Assembly (NCBI RefSeq): GCF_035994945.1
Contig: NZ_CP108677.1
Coordinates: forward strand, 6,758,001 to 6,822,000
DNA from: Streptomyces sp. NBC_01216
GTDB taxonomy: Bacteria > Actinomycetota > Actinomycetes > Streptomycetales > Streptomycetaceae
Reading direction: 5' to 3'
DNA length: 64,000 bases
The notes under the pieces were generated by a model. That model was not told where the DNA came from, made no database searches, and was given only the letters and a program-made list of their open reading frames with translations. The position numbers and the translations under genes are program-made. Positions 1 through 8,141 of the stretch are shown piece by piece (position 1 is the first letter of the stretch; every line of letters begins with the position of its first letter).

Positions 1-534
1 CGGTTCACCGCCGCCATGAGCGCCCTCACCGTCGGCGACCCGCTGGAGGAGTCCACCGACATCGGTCCGATCGCCACCGAGCAGGGCCGCGCCGACCTGG
101 AGGAACTCGTCGACGACGCCGTGGCCAAGGGCGCCACGGTCCTGTGCGGCGGAGGTCGCCCCGCCGATCGCCCGCGCGGCTGGTTCTACGAGCCCACGGT
201 CCTCACCGGCATCACGCCCGAGATGCGCATCCACCTGGAGGAGACCTTCGGACCGGTCGCCACGCTCTACTCCGTGATGGACATCGAGGAAGCGGTGACC
301 GTCGCCAACAACACCCCGTTCGGACTCAGTTCGAACGTCTGGACGCGAGACGACGGGGATATCGCGTTCTTCGTGCGCGACCTCGAGGCCGGCGGCGTCT
401 TCGTCAACGGCATGACCGCTTCCCACCCCGCGCTCCCGTTCGGCGGAGTGAAACGCTCGGGCTACGGACGCGAACTGTCCGGCCACGGCATCCGTGAGTT
501 CTGCAACGTGACGACGGTCTGGCAGCAGGCGTGA
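1..534 (+). CDS. NAD(P)-dependent aldehyde dehydrogenase, C-terminal part (succinate-semialdehyde dehydrogenase type)
   Basis: The gene enters from the left edge, so only about 177 C-terminal residues are present. They cover the end of the catalytic domain and the oligomerisation domain of the ALDH superfamily. Visible family features are EETFGPV (the conserved E-x-F-G-P segment near the cofactor), NNTPFGLSSNVWT, and the C-terminal PFGGVKRSGYGRELS block. The wording of this tail (GGVFVNGM, then PFGGVKRSG) resembles succinate-semialdehyde dehydrogenases, which oxidise succinate semialdehyde to succinate, but substrate assignment from the tail alone is tentative. The catalytic cysteine lies upstream of the window. 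Confidence 0.88.
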   Translation, partial: RFTAAMSALTVGDPLEESTDIGPIATEQGRADLEELVDDAVAKGATVLCGGGRPADRPRGWFYEPTVLTGITPEMRIHLEETFGPVATLYSVMDIEEAVTVANNTPFGLSSNVWTRDDGDIAFFVRDLEAGGVFVNGMTASHPALPFGGVKRSGYGRELSGHGIREFCNVTTVWQQA

Positions 535-609
535 CGCCCGCCGCCCCACCCCGCCCGCCGCGACGGCGGCGACCCGCCACGGGTCACTCCACCCCCTGTC
601 CGGCCACGG

Positions 610-1623
610 TCACTCCCCCCGCGTCCAGGCCAGCAGCCGTTCCGCCGGCCAGGTATTGATCACTCGCTCCGGTGGCACCCCGCACTCCTCCGCCCGTGCA
701 CAGCCGAAGATCTGCCACTCCAGCTGGCCCGGTGCGTGCGCGTCGGTGTCCACGGCGAAGTGGGCACCCGCCGCAACCGCCCGCCGCAGCAGCCGACGAG
801 GTGGGTCCAGCCGCTCCGGACGGCTGTTGATCTCCACCGCCGTCCCTGACTCCGCGCACGCGGCGAACACCCGGTCCGCGTCGAACACGGACTCGGGCCG
901 CAGCCGGCCGCCACTCACCAGACGGCCCGTGCAGTGCCCCAGGACGTCCACCCGCGGATCACGCACCGCCCGCACCAGACGCCTGGTCATCGCGGGAGCG
1001 GCCATCCGGAGTGTGGAGTGGACGGAAGCGACGACCACGTCAAGCCGCTCCAGCAGCTCCGGCTCCTGATCGAGCGAACCGTCGTCGAGGATGTCGCACT
1101 CGATGCCCGTCAGCATCCGGAACGGCGCCCACTCCTCGTTCAGCCGCTCCACCAGGTCGAGTTGCTCGCGCAGTCGCTCCGGCGACAGCCCGCGGGCCAC
1201 CCTCAGACGCGGGGAGTGGTCGGTCAGGACCGCCCACTCGTGGCCGATGCCCGCCGCCGTGCGCCCCATGTCCTCGATCGTGCTGCCGCCGTCCGACCAG
1301 TCGGAGTGCAGATGGCAGTCGCCGCGCAGCAGCGCCCGCAGCGCCTCGCCTCCGCGGGCCTCCGGCACCGGGACCTCCCGCTCCAGCCGTGCCAGGTACT
1401 CGGGCACCCGCCCGGCCAGTGCCTCCCGCACGACCGTCGCCGTCTTCGGCCCGAGCCCCTTGACCGACTCCAGGGTCCCCGCGGCGGCACGGCTCGCCGC
1501 CTCGCCTTCCGCCATGGCCGCCACGACGGCGGACGCGTGACGGAAGGCCCGGACCCGGTAGGTGGGGGCCTGGGAGCGTTCCAGCAGGAACGCGATCCGG
1601 TCCAGCGCGGCCACGGGATCCAT
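610..1623 (-). CDS. PHP-domain metal-dependent phosphoesterase with N-terminal helix-hairpin-helix
   Basis: 337 residues. The first 80 residues contain a helix-hairpin-helix motif (VKGLGPKTATVVREAL), as in PolX polymerases. From about residue 100 a PHP phosphoesterase domain follows, with the metal-binding signature GDCHLHSDWSDG, then VLTDHS, GIECDI, SVHS, GHCTG and DTDAH. It looks like the C-terminal half of bacterial DNA polymerase X without the polymerase palm, so a phosphatase or nuclease role is likely and polymerisation is not. The start was set at the ATG whose product begins MDPVAALDRIAF; the open frame extends 88 codons further but without family-like sequence. Confidence 0.85.
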   Translation of the reverse strand: MDPVAALDRIAFLLERSQAPTYRVRAFRHASAVVAAMAEGEAASRAAAGTLESVKGLGPKTATVVREALAGRVPEYLARLEREVPVPEARGGEALRALLRGDCHLHSDWSDGGSTIEDMGRTAAGIGHEWAVLTDHSPRLRVARGLSPERLREQLDLVERLNEEWAPFRMLTGIECDILDDGSLDQEPELLERLDVVVASVHSTLRMAAPAMTRRLVRAVRDPRVDVLGHCTGRLVSGGRLRPESVFDADRVFAACAESGTAVEINSRPERLDPPRRLLRRAVAAGAHFAVDTDAHAPGQLEWQIFGCARAEECGVPPERVINTWPAERLLAWTRGE

Positions 1624-1723
1624 CAGACGCCCCTTTCTTCCGCTGGTCGCCCCCTTCGTTCCGACGACGGCCGCTGCGCCGCCGGCCCGGCGCACGGCAC
1701 CGGCACGCGGAGCGGCCCGTCGC

Positions 1724-3832
1724 TCAGGTGGGAGCCCGGCCCGACGGCGCCGCGCCCGCGCCCGCCCGCGCGTGGACCGGGCCGATCTCGCACCACACCG
1801 CCTTGCCTTCGCCCCGGGGCTCGACGCCCCACCGTGAGGCCAGCGCGTCGAGCAGCAGCAGCCCGCGTCCCGAGGTCGCCGCCTCACCCGGCGTGCGCCG
1901 CCGGGGCCACGCGCTGGAACGGTCCTGAACCGACAGCCTCACCCGCCGCACCGGCTCCGGCAGCACCTCCAGGGTCAGCACGGCGCCGCCCTCGGTGTGC
2001 AGCAGCACGTTCACCAACAGCTCACCGGTGAGCAGTTCGGCGTCGTCCGCCAGTTCCTCCATGCCCCAGTCCCGCAGTGCCTGTCCCACGGCGGTCCGGG
2101 CGTCCGAGAGGCCCTGCGGGTCGGCCTGGTGGATGTACTGGTGGATGCGCGGCGCCCGCGGTGTGCCCGGGTCCGGGCTCCGCCGCAGCACGAGCAGCGC
2201 CACGTCGTCACCCGAGCCCCACCGCTCCCAGAGCTGCTCCGAGAGGTGGTCCGCGAGCGCCTCCGCCTGCGGCGGTCCGCTGCTCATCGCACCGACCAGC
2301 GCCGCCAGACCCGACTCGATGTCCGAACCCGGCTGCTCGACCAGACCGTCCGTGTACAGCACGAGCGTCTCGCCCGGGACCAGGTCGAGCCGGGTCTCGG
2401 GGAACTCCTCGTCCCCGAAGACCGTCGCCAGGCCCAGCGGCAGCCCGCCGCGCAGTTTCGGCCGTCCGACCCGGCCGTCCGTGTGCCGGATCAGCGGCCC
2501 CAGGTGACCGGCGCGTACCGCGCGGACGGTGCCTCCGGCCAGGTCGACCTGGGCGTACGTACAGGTGGCGAAACGATTCGTGTCAAGTTCGGCCAGGAAA
2601 CGGGACGCGCGGGCGAGCACCGTGGAGGGGGAGTGGCCTTCGCCCGCGTAGGCCCGGAGCGCGATGCGCAGCTGGCCCATGATGGCGGCGGCGTGGGTGT
2701 CGTGGCCCTGGACGTCGCCCACCACGATCCCGACCCGGCCGCGCGGCAGCGGGATCACGTCGTACCAGTCGCCGCCGACCTGCCGCCCGCTCCACGCCGC
2801 GTGGTAGCGGACCGCGATCTCGCCGCCGGTGATCACCGGGATGCGCCGGGGGAGCATCGTCTCCTGGAGGCCGGTGGCCAGATCCCGCTCCTCGTCGAAG
2901 AGGATCGCGCGCTGGAGGGACTGGGCGACGATCGCGGCCAGTCCGAGGGCGAGGTTGCGTTCGTCGGCGCTGAAGGAGGTGCGGCTCCGGTAGTACAGCG
3001 CCATGCCGCCGAGCGAGCGCGCCTGGGCGATGAGCGGCAGGTAGCAGGCGGACGTGAACTTCAGCCGGCCGAGATACGGTCCGAGCTCGGGGAAGTCCCG
3101 GCCCAGGCTCTGGAACGAGGGGGAGAAGCGGGGGCGCCCGCTCAGCACCGCCTCGGCCAGTGGCAGCCCGCCCTCGAGGCGCCGGGTACGGAAGTCGTCG
3201 AGTGCGTCCAGGGACTCGCCGCTCAGGGCGATGATGTTCAGCGACCCGTTCTCCACGAGTCCCAGCACGAGTCCGTCCGCGCCGAGCCGGGCGAGTCCGC
3301 CCGGGCCGGTCAGGGCGGCCGTGACGTCGTCGACGGTCACGGCACGCGACAGCGCGTGGGTGGTGCGCTCGACGATGTTCGTCTGCACCTCCCGGCGCTT
3401 CTCCAGGTCCAGCACGAAGGCGGAGTGGGCCACCTCGGCCGACGCGTCCCGCACGATGCCGACGATCCGGTGGGCCATCCCGTCCGACGCGCGCAGAATT
3501 CGTGCCTGCACATGCGTCCACTGGGGTGTTCCGTCGTCCCGCTCCACCCGGAACTGCGCGGTGTAGGACGTCTGGCCGCTCGTGACCGCGTGCCGGATGA
3601 CGGCTTCCAGCCGCAGGCGCTCCTCCGGCTCGAGCCCCCGGACGAGCGTGGCGGGCAGGCCGTCGAACCCGTCGGGGCTCAGCCCGAAGACCAGCAGCCC
3701 GGCCTCGTCGACGTCGATGGTGCCCGTGTCGAGATCCCAGTCGAAGCTGCCGGTGCGATTCATGGCGAGTCGCTCGGTGGGCGCGATCTCGCCACTGCGC
3801 GCGCGCCCGTCGTCATCGGTCATCCCGTCCAT
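1724..3832 (-). CDS. PAS-GAF-PP2C (SpoIIE/RsbU) serine phosphatase with C-terminal anti-sigma-type ATPase domain
   Basis: 702 residues. Order of domains: a PAS sensor at about 20-130 (GSFDWDLDTG, then FRVERDDGTPQWTH), a GAF domain at about 150-300, a SpoIIE-type PP2C phosphatase at about 310-545 (GGDWYDVIPL, VVGDVQGHD, VLYTDGLVE carry the metal-binding aspartates), and an HATPase_c (RsbW-like) domain at about 570-695 (TGELLVNVLLHTEG, SGRGLLLLDAL). Proteins of this design relay stress or developmental signals in streptomycetes by dephosphorylating anti-anti-sigma factors; the specific partner cannot be told. Two starts 9 bp apart are possible (3832 and 3823). GGAGGGG stands 13 nt before the first. 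Confidence 0.9.
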   Translation of the reverse strand: MDGMTDDDGRARSGEIAPTERLAMNRTGSFDWDLDTGTIDVDEAGLLVFGLSPDGFDGLPATLVRGLEPEERLRLEAVIRHAVTSGQTSYTAQFRVERDDGTPQWTHVQARILRASDGMAHRIVGIVRDASAEVAHSAFVLDLEKRREVQTNIVERTTHALSRAVTVDDVTAALTGPGGLARLGADGLVLGLVENGSLNIIALSGESLDALDDFRTRRLEGGLPLAEAVLSGRPRFSPSFQSLGRDFPELGPYLGRLKFTSACYLPLIAQARSLGGMALYYRSRTSFSADERNLALGLAAIVAQSLQRAILFDEERDLATGLQETMLPRRIPVITGGEIAVRYHAAWSGRQVGGDWYDVIPLPRGRVGIVVGDVQGHDTHAAAIMGQLRIALRAYAGEGHSPSTVLARASRFLAELDTNRFATCTYAQVDLAGGTVRAVRAGHLGPLIRHTDGRVGRPKLRGGLPLGLATVFGDEEFPETRLDLVPGETLVLYTDGLVEQPGSDIESGLAALVGAMSSGPPQAEALADHLSEQLWERWGSGDDVALLVLRRSPDPGTPRAPRIHQYIHQADPQGLSDARTAVGQALRDWGMEELADDAELLTGELLVNVLLHTEGGAVLTLEVLPEPVRRVRLSVQDRSSAWPRRRTPGEAATSGRGLLLLDALASRWGVEPRGEGKAVWCEIGPVHARAGAGAAPSGRAPT

Positions 3833-4090
3833 TGTCGAACCCGCACCCCTCCGACGCCATGGCGGCGACACGGCGCGCCGGGGATTTCACCGGCCGGACG
3901 CCGCGGGGGCCGGAGCCGCCCCCGCCCCCGCGGCGCCATCCGGCCCCGGTCCGGGCGAGGTGACGGTGGACGCGCCGGTTCGGCGGGTCCCCGTGTCCGA
4001 GCCGTTCTCTTCGGCCTCTCCCGGCCCGGATGGCGGGACCGGGAGAGGCCGATGAGAATGGAGAGCCGGAAGAAGCCAGTAGGAGGCGGC

Positions 4091-4291
4091 ATGAACGCTG
4101 AGTCCGACAAGACATCCCCGGGGGAGAGCCCGACGCCCGACCGCCTCTTGCATGCCGGGTCGGAGGGCGACTACACGGCGGAGGACATCGTCCTCGCCTC
4201 CGGACGTGACGTGAATCCGAAGAGCCTCGCGTGGGCGGAGCGACGCATGGCGGAGAGAGGCCGCGCCTCCCTCGACGAACTGCTGCCCTGA
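4091..4291 (+). CDS. small hydrophilic hypothetical protein
   Basis: 66 residues, acidic N-terminal half and basic C-terminal half, no Cys and no membrane segment. I do not recognise a family. The start is supported by AGGAGG 4 nt upstream. An in-frame ATG at 4052 would add 13 residues (with GGGAGAGG 3 nt before it) and cannot be excluded. A strong hairpin follows the stop at 4323-4358, so it is probably a monocistronic unit. Confidence 0.6.
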   Translation: MNAESDKTSPGESPTPDRLLHAGSEGDYTAEDIVLASGRDVNPKSLAWAERRMAERGRASLDELLP

Positions 4292-4322
4292 GCTGTCCCG
4301 CCGGAGGGCGTCCCGACGACGC

Positions 4323-4358
4323 GCCTGTCCGCGGCCTCGAACAGGGCCGCGGACAGGC
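4323..4358. terminator. 14-bp stem-loop terminator
   Basis: GCCTGTCCGCGGCC at 4323-4336 pairs perfectly with 4345-4358 around an 8-nt loop. There is no U-tract, which is usual for streptomycete terminators. It separates the small gene ending at 4291 from the acyl-CoA dehydrogenase gene. Confidence 0.75.
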
Positions 4359-4409
4359 ACGTTCCCGGCCGGGCCCTGCCATCCTCCGCACGGGGCTTCC
4401 CCCTTGACG

Positions 4410-4419
4410 GAACGCGTTC
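4410..4419. promoter_or_regulatory. palindrome GAACGCGTTC upstream of acyl-CoA dehydrogenase (TetR-type operator candidate)
   Basis: A perfect 10-bp palindrome 52 bp before the acyl-CoA dehydrogenase start. Its core AACGCGTT fits the AAC-N2-GTT pattern known for KstR-type TetR repressors of lipid and steroid catabolism in actinobacteria. A TTGACG hexamer abuts it on the left at 4404-4409. The regulator is not identifiable here. Confidence 0.4.
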
Positions 4420-4471
4420 TACCGTGGCCGCCGTCGCGCGCATGTTCCGGGACGCCGCCACGGGAGGCTCC

Positions 4472-5650
4472 ATGCACCTCGAGTACACGCACGCCCAGCG
4501 CCGCCTGCGGGCCGACCTGCGCGCGTACTTCGCCGCGCTCGTCCCGGAGGACGTCCACGCCCGCTACGCGGAGCCCGCCGCACAGAAGCGGTTCTACCGC
4601 GAGACCATCCGGAGGCTGGGTGCCGACGGCTGGCTCGGTGTCGGCTGGCCCACCGAATACGGGGGGCGCGGGCTGAGTCCGATGGAACAGTTCATCTTCT
4701 TCGACGAGGCCGCGCAGGCAGGAGTCCCGCTGCCGCTGATGGCGCTGAACACCGTGGGCCCGACGATCATGAGGTACGGCACCGAGGAGCAGAAGGCCCG
4801 CTTCCTTCCGAAGATCCTCTCCGGCGAGACCGACTTCGCCATCGGCTACAGCGAGCCCGACGCGGGCACCGACCTCGCCGCCCTGAAGACCCGTGCGGTC
4901 CGGGACGGCGACACGTACGTCGTCACCGGGCAGAAGATCTGGACCACCAACGGCGACACGGCCGACTGGGTGTGGCTCGCCGTCCGCACCGACCCGGACG
5001 CCCCGCCGCACAAGGGCATCACCATACTCCTCGTCCCGACGACCGCCCCGGGCTACTCCTGCACACTCATCAACACCCTCGCCTCGCACGACACCACCGC
5101 CGGCCACTACGACGACGTGCGCGTCCCGGTCTCGCACCGCGTCGGCGAGGAGAACCAGGGCTGGCGACTGATCACCAACCAGCTCAACCACGAGCGGGTC
5201 ACACTCGCCGCACACGGCACGATGGCGATCCGCGCTCTCCACGACGTCCGGCGCTGGGCAGCCGTCACCAGGCTGGCCGACGGGCGCCGCGTCATCGACC
5301 TGGGCTGGGTGCGCCGCCTGCTCGCCCGGACGCACACCCGGCTGGACGCGATGAAGCTCCTCAACTGGCAGATGGTGAGCGCCGTCCAGGACGGCACGCT
5401 CACCCCGCAGGACGCCTCCGCGGTCAAGGTCTACGGCTCCGAGGCCCGCCGAGACGCCTACGCCTGGCTCATGGAGGTCGTCGGCGCGCCCGGAGCCCTC
5501 AAAGAGGGTTCGGCCGGAGCGGTCCTGCACGGCGAACTCGAGCGGGGATACCGCTCGGCCGTCATCTTCACCTTCGGCGGGGGCAACAACGAGATCCAGC
5601 GCGAGATCATCTCCTGGATCGGCCTCGGCATGCCCCGGGTCCGCCGCTAG
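4472..5650 (+). CDS. acyl-CoA dehydrogenase
   Basis: 392 residues, normal length for the FAD-dependent acyl-CoA dehydrogenase family, which introduces the alpha-beta double bond of acyl-CoA thioesters. Seen: the N-terminal helical domain with GWPTEYGGRGLSPME, the middle-domain signature GYSEPDAGTDLAAL, KIWTTNGDTADWVWL, and the C-terminal helical domain ending with GGGNNEIQREIISWIG. The start at 4472 has GGGAGG 4 nt upstream. A neighbouring palindrome suggests TetR-type control. The chain-length or steroid side-chain substrate cannot be deduced. Confidence 0.93.
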   Translation: MHLEYTHAQRRLRADLRAYFAALVPEDVHARYAEPAAQKRFYRETIRRLGADGWLGVGWPTEYGGRGLSPMEQFIFFDEAAQAGVPLPLMALNTVGPTIMRYGTEEQKARFLPKILSGETDFAIGYSEPDAGTDLAALKTRAVRDGDTYVVTGQKIWTTNGDTADWVWLAVRTDPDAPPHKGITILLVPTTAPGYSCTLINTLASHDTTAGHYDDVRVPVSHRVGEENQGWRLITNQLNHERVTLAAHGTMAIRALHDVRRWAAVTRLADGRRVIDLGWVRRLLARTHTRLDAMKLLNWQMVSAVQDGTLTPQDASAVKVYGSEARRDAYAWLMEVVGAPGALKEGSAGAVLHGELERGYRSAVIFTFGGGNNEIQREIISWIGLGMPRVRR

Positions 5651-5669
5651 GGCGTTTCGAAAGTGCCGG

Positions 5670-6425
5670 TCACAGCCACTCGTTGATGGCTGTAGTGCCG
5701 TTGGCAGGCGATGTTCGCCCGCCAACGGCCGTCGCCCGCCCTGCGCGTGGTGCTCGTCCGTCGGCCTTGGTCGGCGTGACCGGGCGTGACACGCGCTGAG
5801 CGTGGTCGGCACCTGGGCCGGACGCCCGCCGGGACGCCGCTCGGCCTATCCCCTCGTCGGCGGAGAGGAAGAGAACGGCGGACAGCAGCAGGGCCGCACC
5901 CGTGAGGACGATCGCGTTGAGCCGCTCACCGAACACCAGGATGCCCACGACGGCCGCCGTGAGCGGTTCCACCAGGGCGACGACGCAGGCCGTGGTCGCC
6001 CGTACGACGCCGAGGCCGGCGAAGAACAACGTGTACGCCAGCGCCGTCGGCACGGCCCCCAGGTAGAGCATCAGGCCCAGGGTCCATGCCGGACGCTCCA
6101 TGCCGGGGAGCAAGCCCTCCAGCAGGGCCGACGGCAGAAGGCAGACAGTGCCCACCGCGAAGCCGGTCACCGTGGCCTCGGACGCGCCACCGGCGTTCTT
6201 TCGGCCGGAGGAACGGCCCAGCAGAGTCACGCCCGCGTAGCCGGCGGCGGACAGCAGCGGGTATCCGATGCCGAGGAGGGGAGCCGGGCCGGTGCTCCCG
6301 TCCGCACCCCCCAGCAGCACCAGACCGGCCACTCCGCTCGCCACCACGGCGGTTCCGGCGGCGCCGGTGCGCTCGCCCAGCGCGAGGAAGAGGACCGCAC
6401 CTGAGATCTCCTCGGTTGATTGCCA
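5670..6425 (-). pseudogene. EamA/DMT-family transporter, N-terminally truncated
   Basis: The reading frame resumes only at the end of the first EamA repeat (GAVLFLALGERTG) and then runs through a complete second repeat (GYAGVTLLG, GAVPTALAYTLFFAGL, TTACVVALVEPLTAAVVG, FGERLNAIVLTGAALL) to a stop at 5670. A full DMT transporter needs ten membrane helices; about half is missing. In-frame stop codon TGA stands at 6426-6428, where the similarity is lost and a hairpin-rich non-coding stretch begins. A short product from the GTG at 6347 remains possible but would not be a normal transporter. Confidence 0.75.
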
Positions 6426-6687
6426 TCACGATGTCACCGTGGGCGACCCGCGTAGCCACCCCGGTATCCCCGGGACGGCTCTGCATGACCGCCCGCCTTA
6501 GGCGGCGGGCGGCGGAGGCGTCAGACACAGTTGCATGTGATCCCCCTACCCGGCAGAGGACAGTCGTCCCGGCCTGGTCGGGGACCTGTCCACCGCTCTG
6601 GGACAGGTCCTGACATCGTGACCGGCGCGATCGTGCCGACCCCGGTCCCGTGGTTCGCGGTCGCGGAGCTCGCGGACCGGATGGGGA
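6426..6687. other. non-coding stretch with hairpins at the break of the EamA gene
   Basis: 262 bp without a convincing gene. It contains an imperfect GC-rich hairpin around 6489-6515 (CCGCCCGCC, TTA, then GGCGGCGGGCGG) and a perfect 10-bp hairpin at 6582-6610. The abrupt loss of the transporter frame at its left edge suggests a deletion scar or the remnant end of a mobile element, but no transposase sequence is seen. Confidence 0.4.
6582..6610. terminator. 10-bp stem-loop downstream of the MFS gene
   Basis: GGACCTGTCC at 6582-6591 pairs perfectly with 6601-6610 across a 9-nt loop. It lies about 80 bp past the stop of the leftward MFS gene and is a likely terminator. Confidence 0.55.
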
Positions 6688-7989
6688 TCACGTCCGCCGG
6701 CCCGGTCGGTGCGGGGCGGGCGGGGCCGTTCGCGCGAAGTGGCGGGTGGTGGGGACCAGCGCCGCCAGCGCCGGTACCAGGAGGCACGTGGCGGCGCAGA
6801 AGCCGAGGACGGCCGTGACCCCGAAGACGCCGACGGCCGGGGCGATCAGGGCGAGGCCGAGCGGGGCCAGGCCGTAGGAGACGAGGAAGTCCAGCGAGGA
6901 GACCCGGGCCAGTTTGTCGGGGGCCACTTCGCGCTGGGTCGCCGTGAACCAGGGTACGTTGAACCACTCGATACCGACCCCGGCGACGGCGTACGCGGCG
7001 ACGACCACGGCCGGCGGCACCGGCAGCACCAGGCTCAACGGGGCGACGCCGTACGCGGCCAGGCCCGCGAGGGCGGCCCAGCCGGGGGACCGCGGACGTC
7101 GGCGGGCGATGAGCAGGGCGCCGCCGAGCGCGCCGAGGGTGTACGCGGTCATGGCCGCGGCCAGCACCCACTGCGTGCCGTAGCGGTCCCGGCTGATCAG
7201 GGGCAGTACCACGCTGGTGCTCGAGTAGCCGAGGGTGATGACGGCGGCCAGCGCGGCGAGTCCGGCGAGGAACCAGGGGTGGCGGCGTGCCTCGCGTATC
7301 CCCTCCAGGAACTCGGTCCGGAGGCCGGGACGCGCGGTGCTTTCGTCGGTGGCCGACGTCGGCGGGGAGTCGTCCGCCCTCGGAGAGGCGCCGTTGCCCG
7401 GAACGAACGCGGCGACCAGCCAGAGCAGACCGATGCCGAGCAGCAGGGTCCGGACGTCGAGGAAGGCGGCCAGCAGGGCGGTCAGCGCGGGGCCGCCGAG
7501 GGTGGAGGCACGCACCGCCAGAGTGGTGGCGGCGTTGGCCTCCTGACGGTGCTCGGGGGCGACGGTCTCGGCGGTGAGCGCCTGGAACGCCGGGCGGCAG
7601 GCTCCCTGTCCGGCGCCCGCGAGGGCCGCGGCGGCCGTCATCAGCGCGAGCGAGCGGCCCAGTCCGCCGGCCAGTACAGGGGCGGCGGTCGCGGCGGCGA
7701 GGGCGGACCAGAGGACCACGGCGCGGCGGGAGTGACGGTCGGCCAGCACCCCTCCGACGGCCACGGACAGCAGGAATCCGGCGGTGCGGGCCGCGAGGAC
7801 CAGGCCGAGGCCGGCGGCGCCGAGGTCGCGGTGGAGGACGGCGAGGCCGAGGACGAAGGGCAGTGCCCAGGTCGCCAGCCCGGAGGCGGTGGTGCCCGCC
7901 CACAGGCGGAGGAACGCCACGTCCCGGAGTACCGAACGGGGCGGCGGCGCAGGGGATGTGCTCGTTGCGGGCGCGGGGGGTGTCGTCAC
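6688..7989 (-). CDS. MFS transporter, enterobactin-exporter (EntS/MFS_3) type
   Basis: 433 residues with about twelve hydrophobic segments. FLRLWAGTTASGLATWA at the N-terminus and the loop GGVLADRHSRRAVV (MFS motif A, after helix 2) are typical of the MFS_3 group, which exports siderophores or drugs. GTG start; the ATG/GTG choice is supported by the intergenic region with a Fur/Zur-like box immediately upstream. It diverges from the lipoprotein/permease/ATPase importer at 8142-11105, so it probably exports the chelator that the importer recaptures. Function is inferred from context. Confidence 0.88.
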   Translation of the reverse strand: MTTPPAPATSTSPAPPPRSVLRDVAFLRLWAGTTASGLATWALPFVLGLAVLHRDLGAAGLGLVLAARTAGFLLSVAVGGVLADRHSRRAVVLWSALAAATAAPVLAGGLGRSLALMTAAAALAGAGQGACRPAFQALTAETVAPEHRQEANAATTLAVRASTLGGPALTALLAAFLDVRTLLLGIGLLWLVAAFVPGNGASPRADDSPPTSATDESTARPGLRTEFLEGIREARRHPWFLAGLAALAAVITLGYSSTSVVLPLISRDRYGTQWVLAAAMTAYTLGALGGALLIARRRPRSPGWAALAGLAAYGVAPLSLVLPVPPAVVVAAYAVAGVGIEWFNVPWFTATQREVAPDKLARVSSLDFLVSYGLAPLGLALIAPAVGVFGVTAVLGFCAATCLLVPALAALVPTTRHFARTAPPAPHRPGRRT

Positions 7990-8046
7990 GGTCTGGGGGC
8001 TCCTCGGAGGGGCGGAGGCCGGCCCGGTGGGCCGCCCCGACGTCGT

Positions 8047-8069
8047 TATTGAAAATGATTACCATTACA
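8047..8069. promoter_or_regulatory. Zur/Fur-like operator between divergent exporter and importer
   Basis: TGAAAATGATTACCATTA at 8050-8067 lies in the only AT-rich patch of the 152-bp divergent intergenic region. It closely resembles the streptomycete Zur box (TGAAAATGATTTTCA) and the general Fur-family ATGAT/ATCAT design. It differs from the GGTTAGGCT-type DmdR/IdeR iron box. It could control both divergent units. Regulator identity is inferred. Confidence 0.6.
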
Positions 8070-8141
8070 GTACCCTCTGCGTGGGGCACTTCCGCCCCGT
8101 GCACGACAACACCCCCGCCTGCCCTACCGACCGGAGGACCC

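Noticed and set aside
7..1620. rRNA or rRNA-like segments anywhere in the window
   Set aside because: No 16S/23S/5S sequence blocks were seen on either strand; all long conserved stretches are protein coding.
1997..4291. Long rightward open frame opposite the PP2C phosphatase
   Set aside because: Shadow of the leftward gene. Only its last 66 codons, which have a ribosome-binding site, were kept as a gene.
3887..5812. Long leftward open frame opposite the acyl-CoA dehydrogenase
   Set aside because: Third-position GC bias and family similarity support only the rightward frame.
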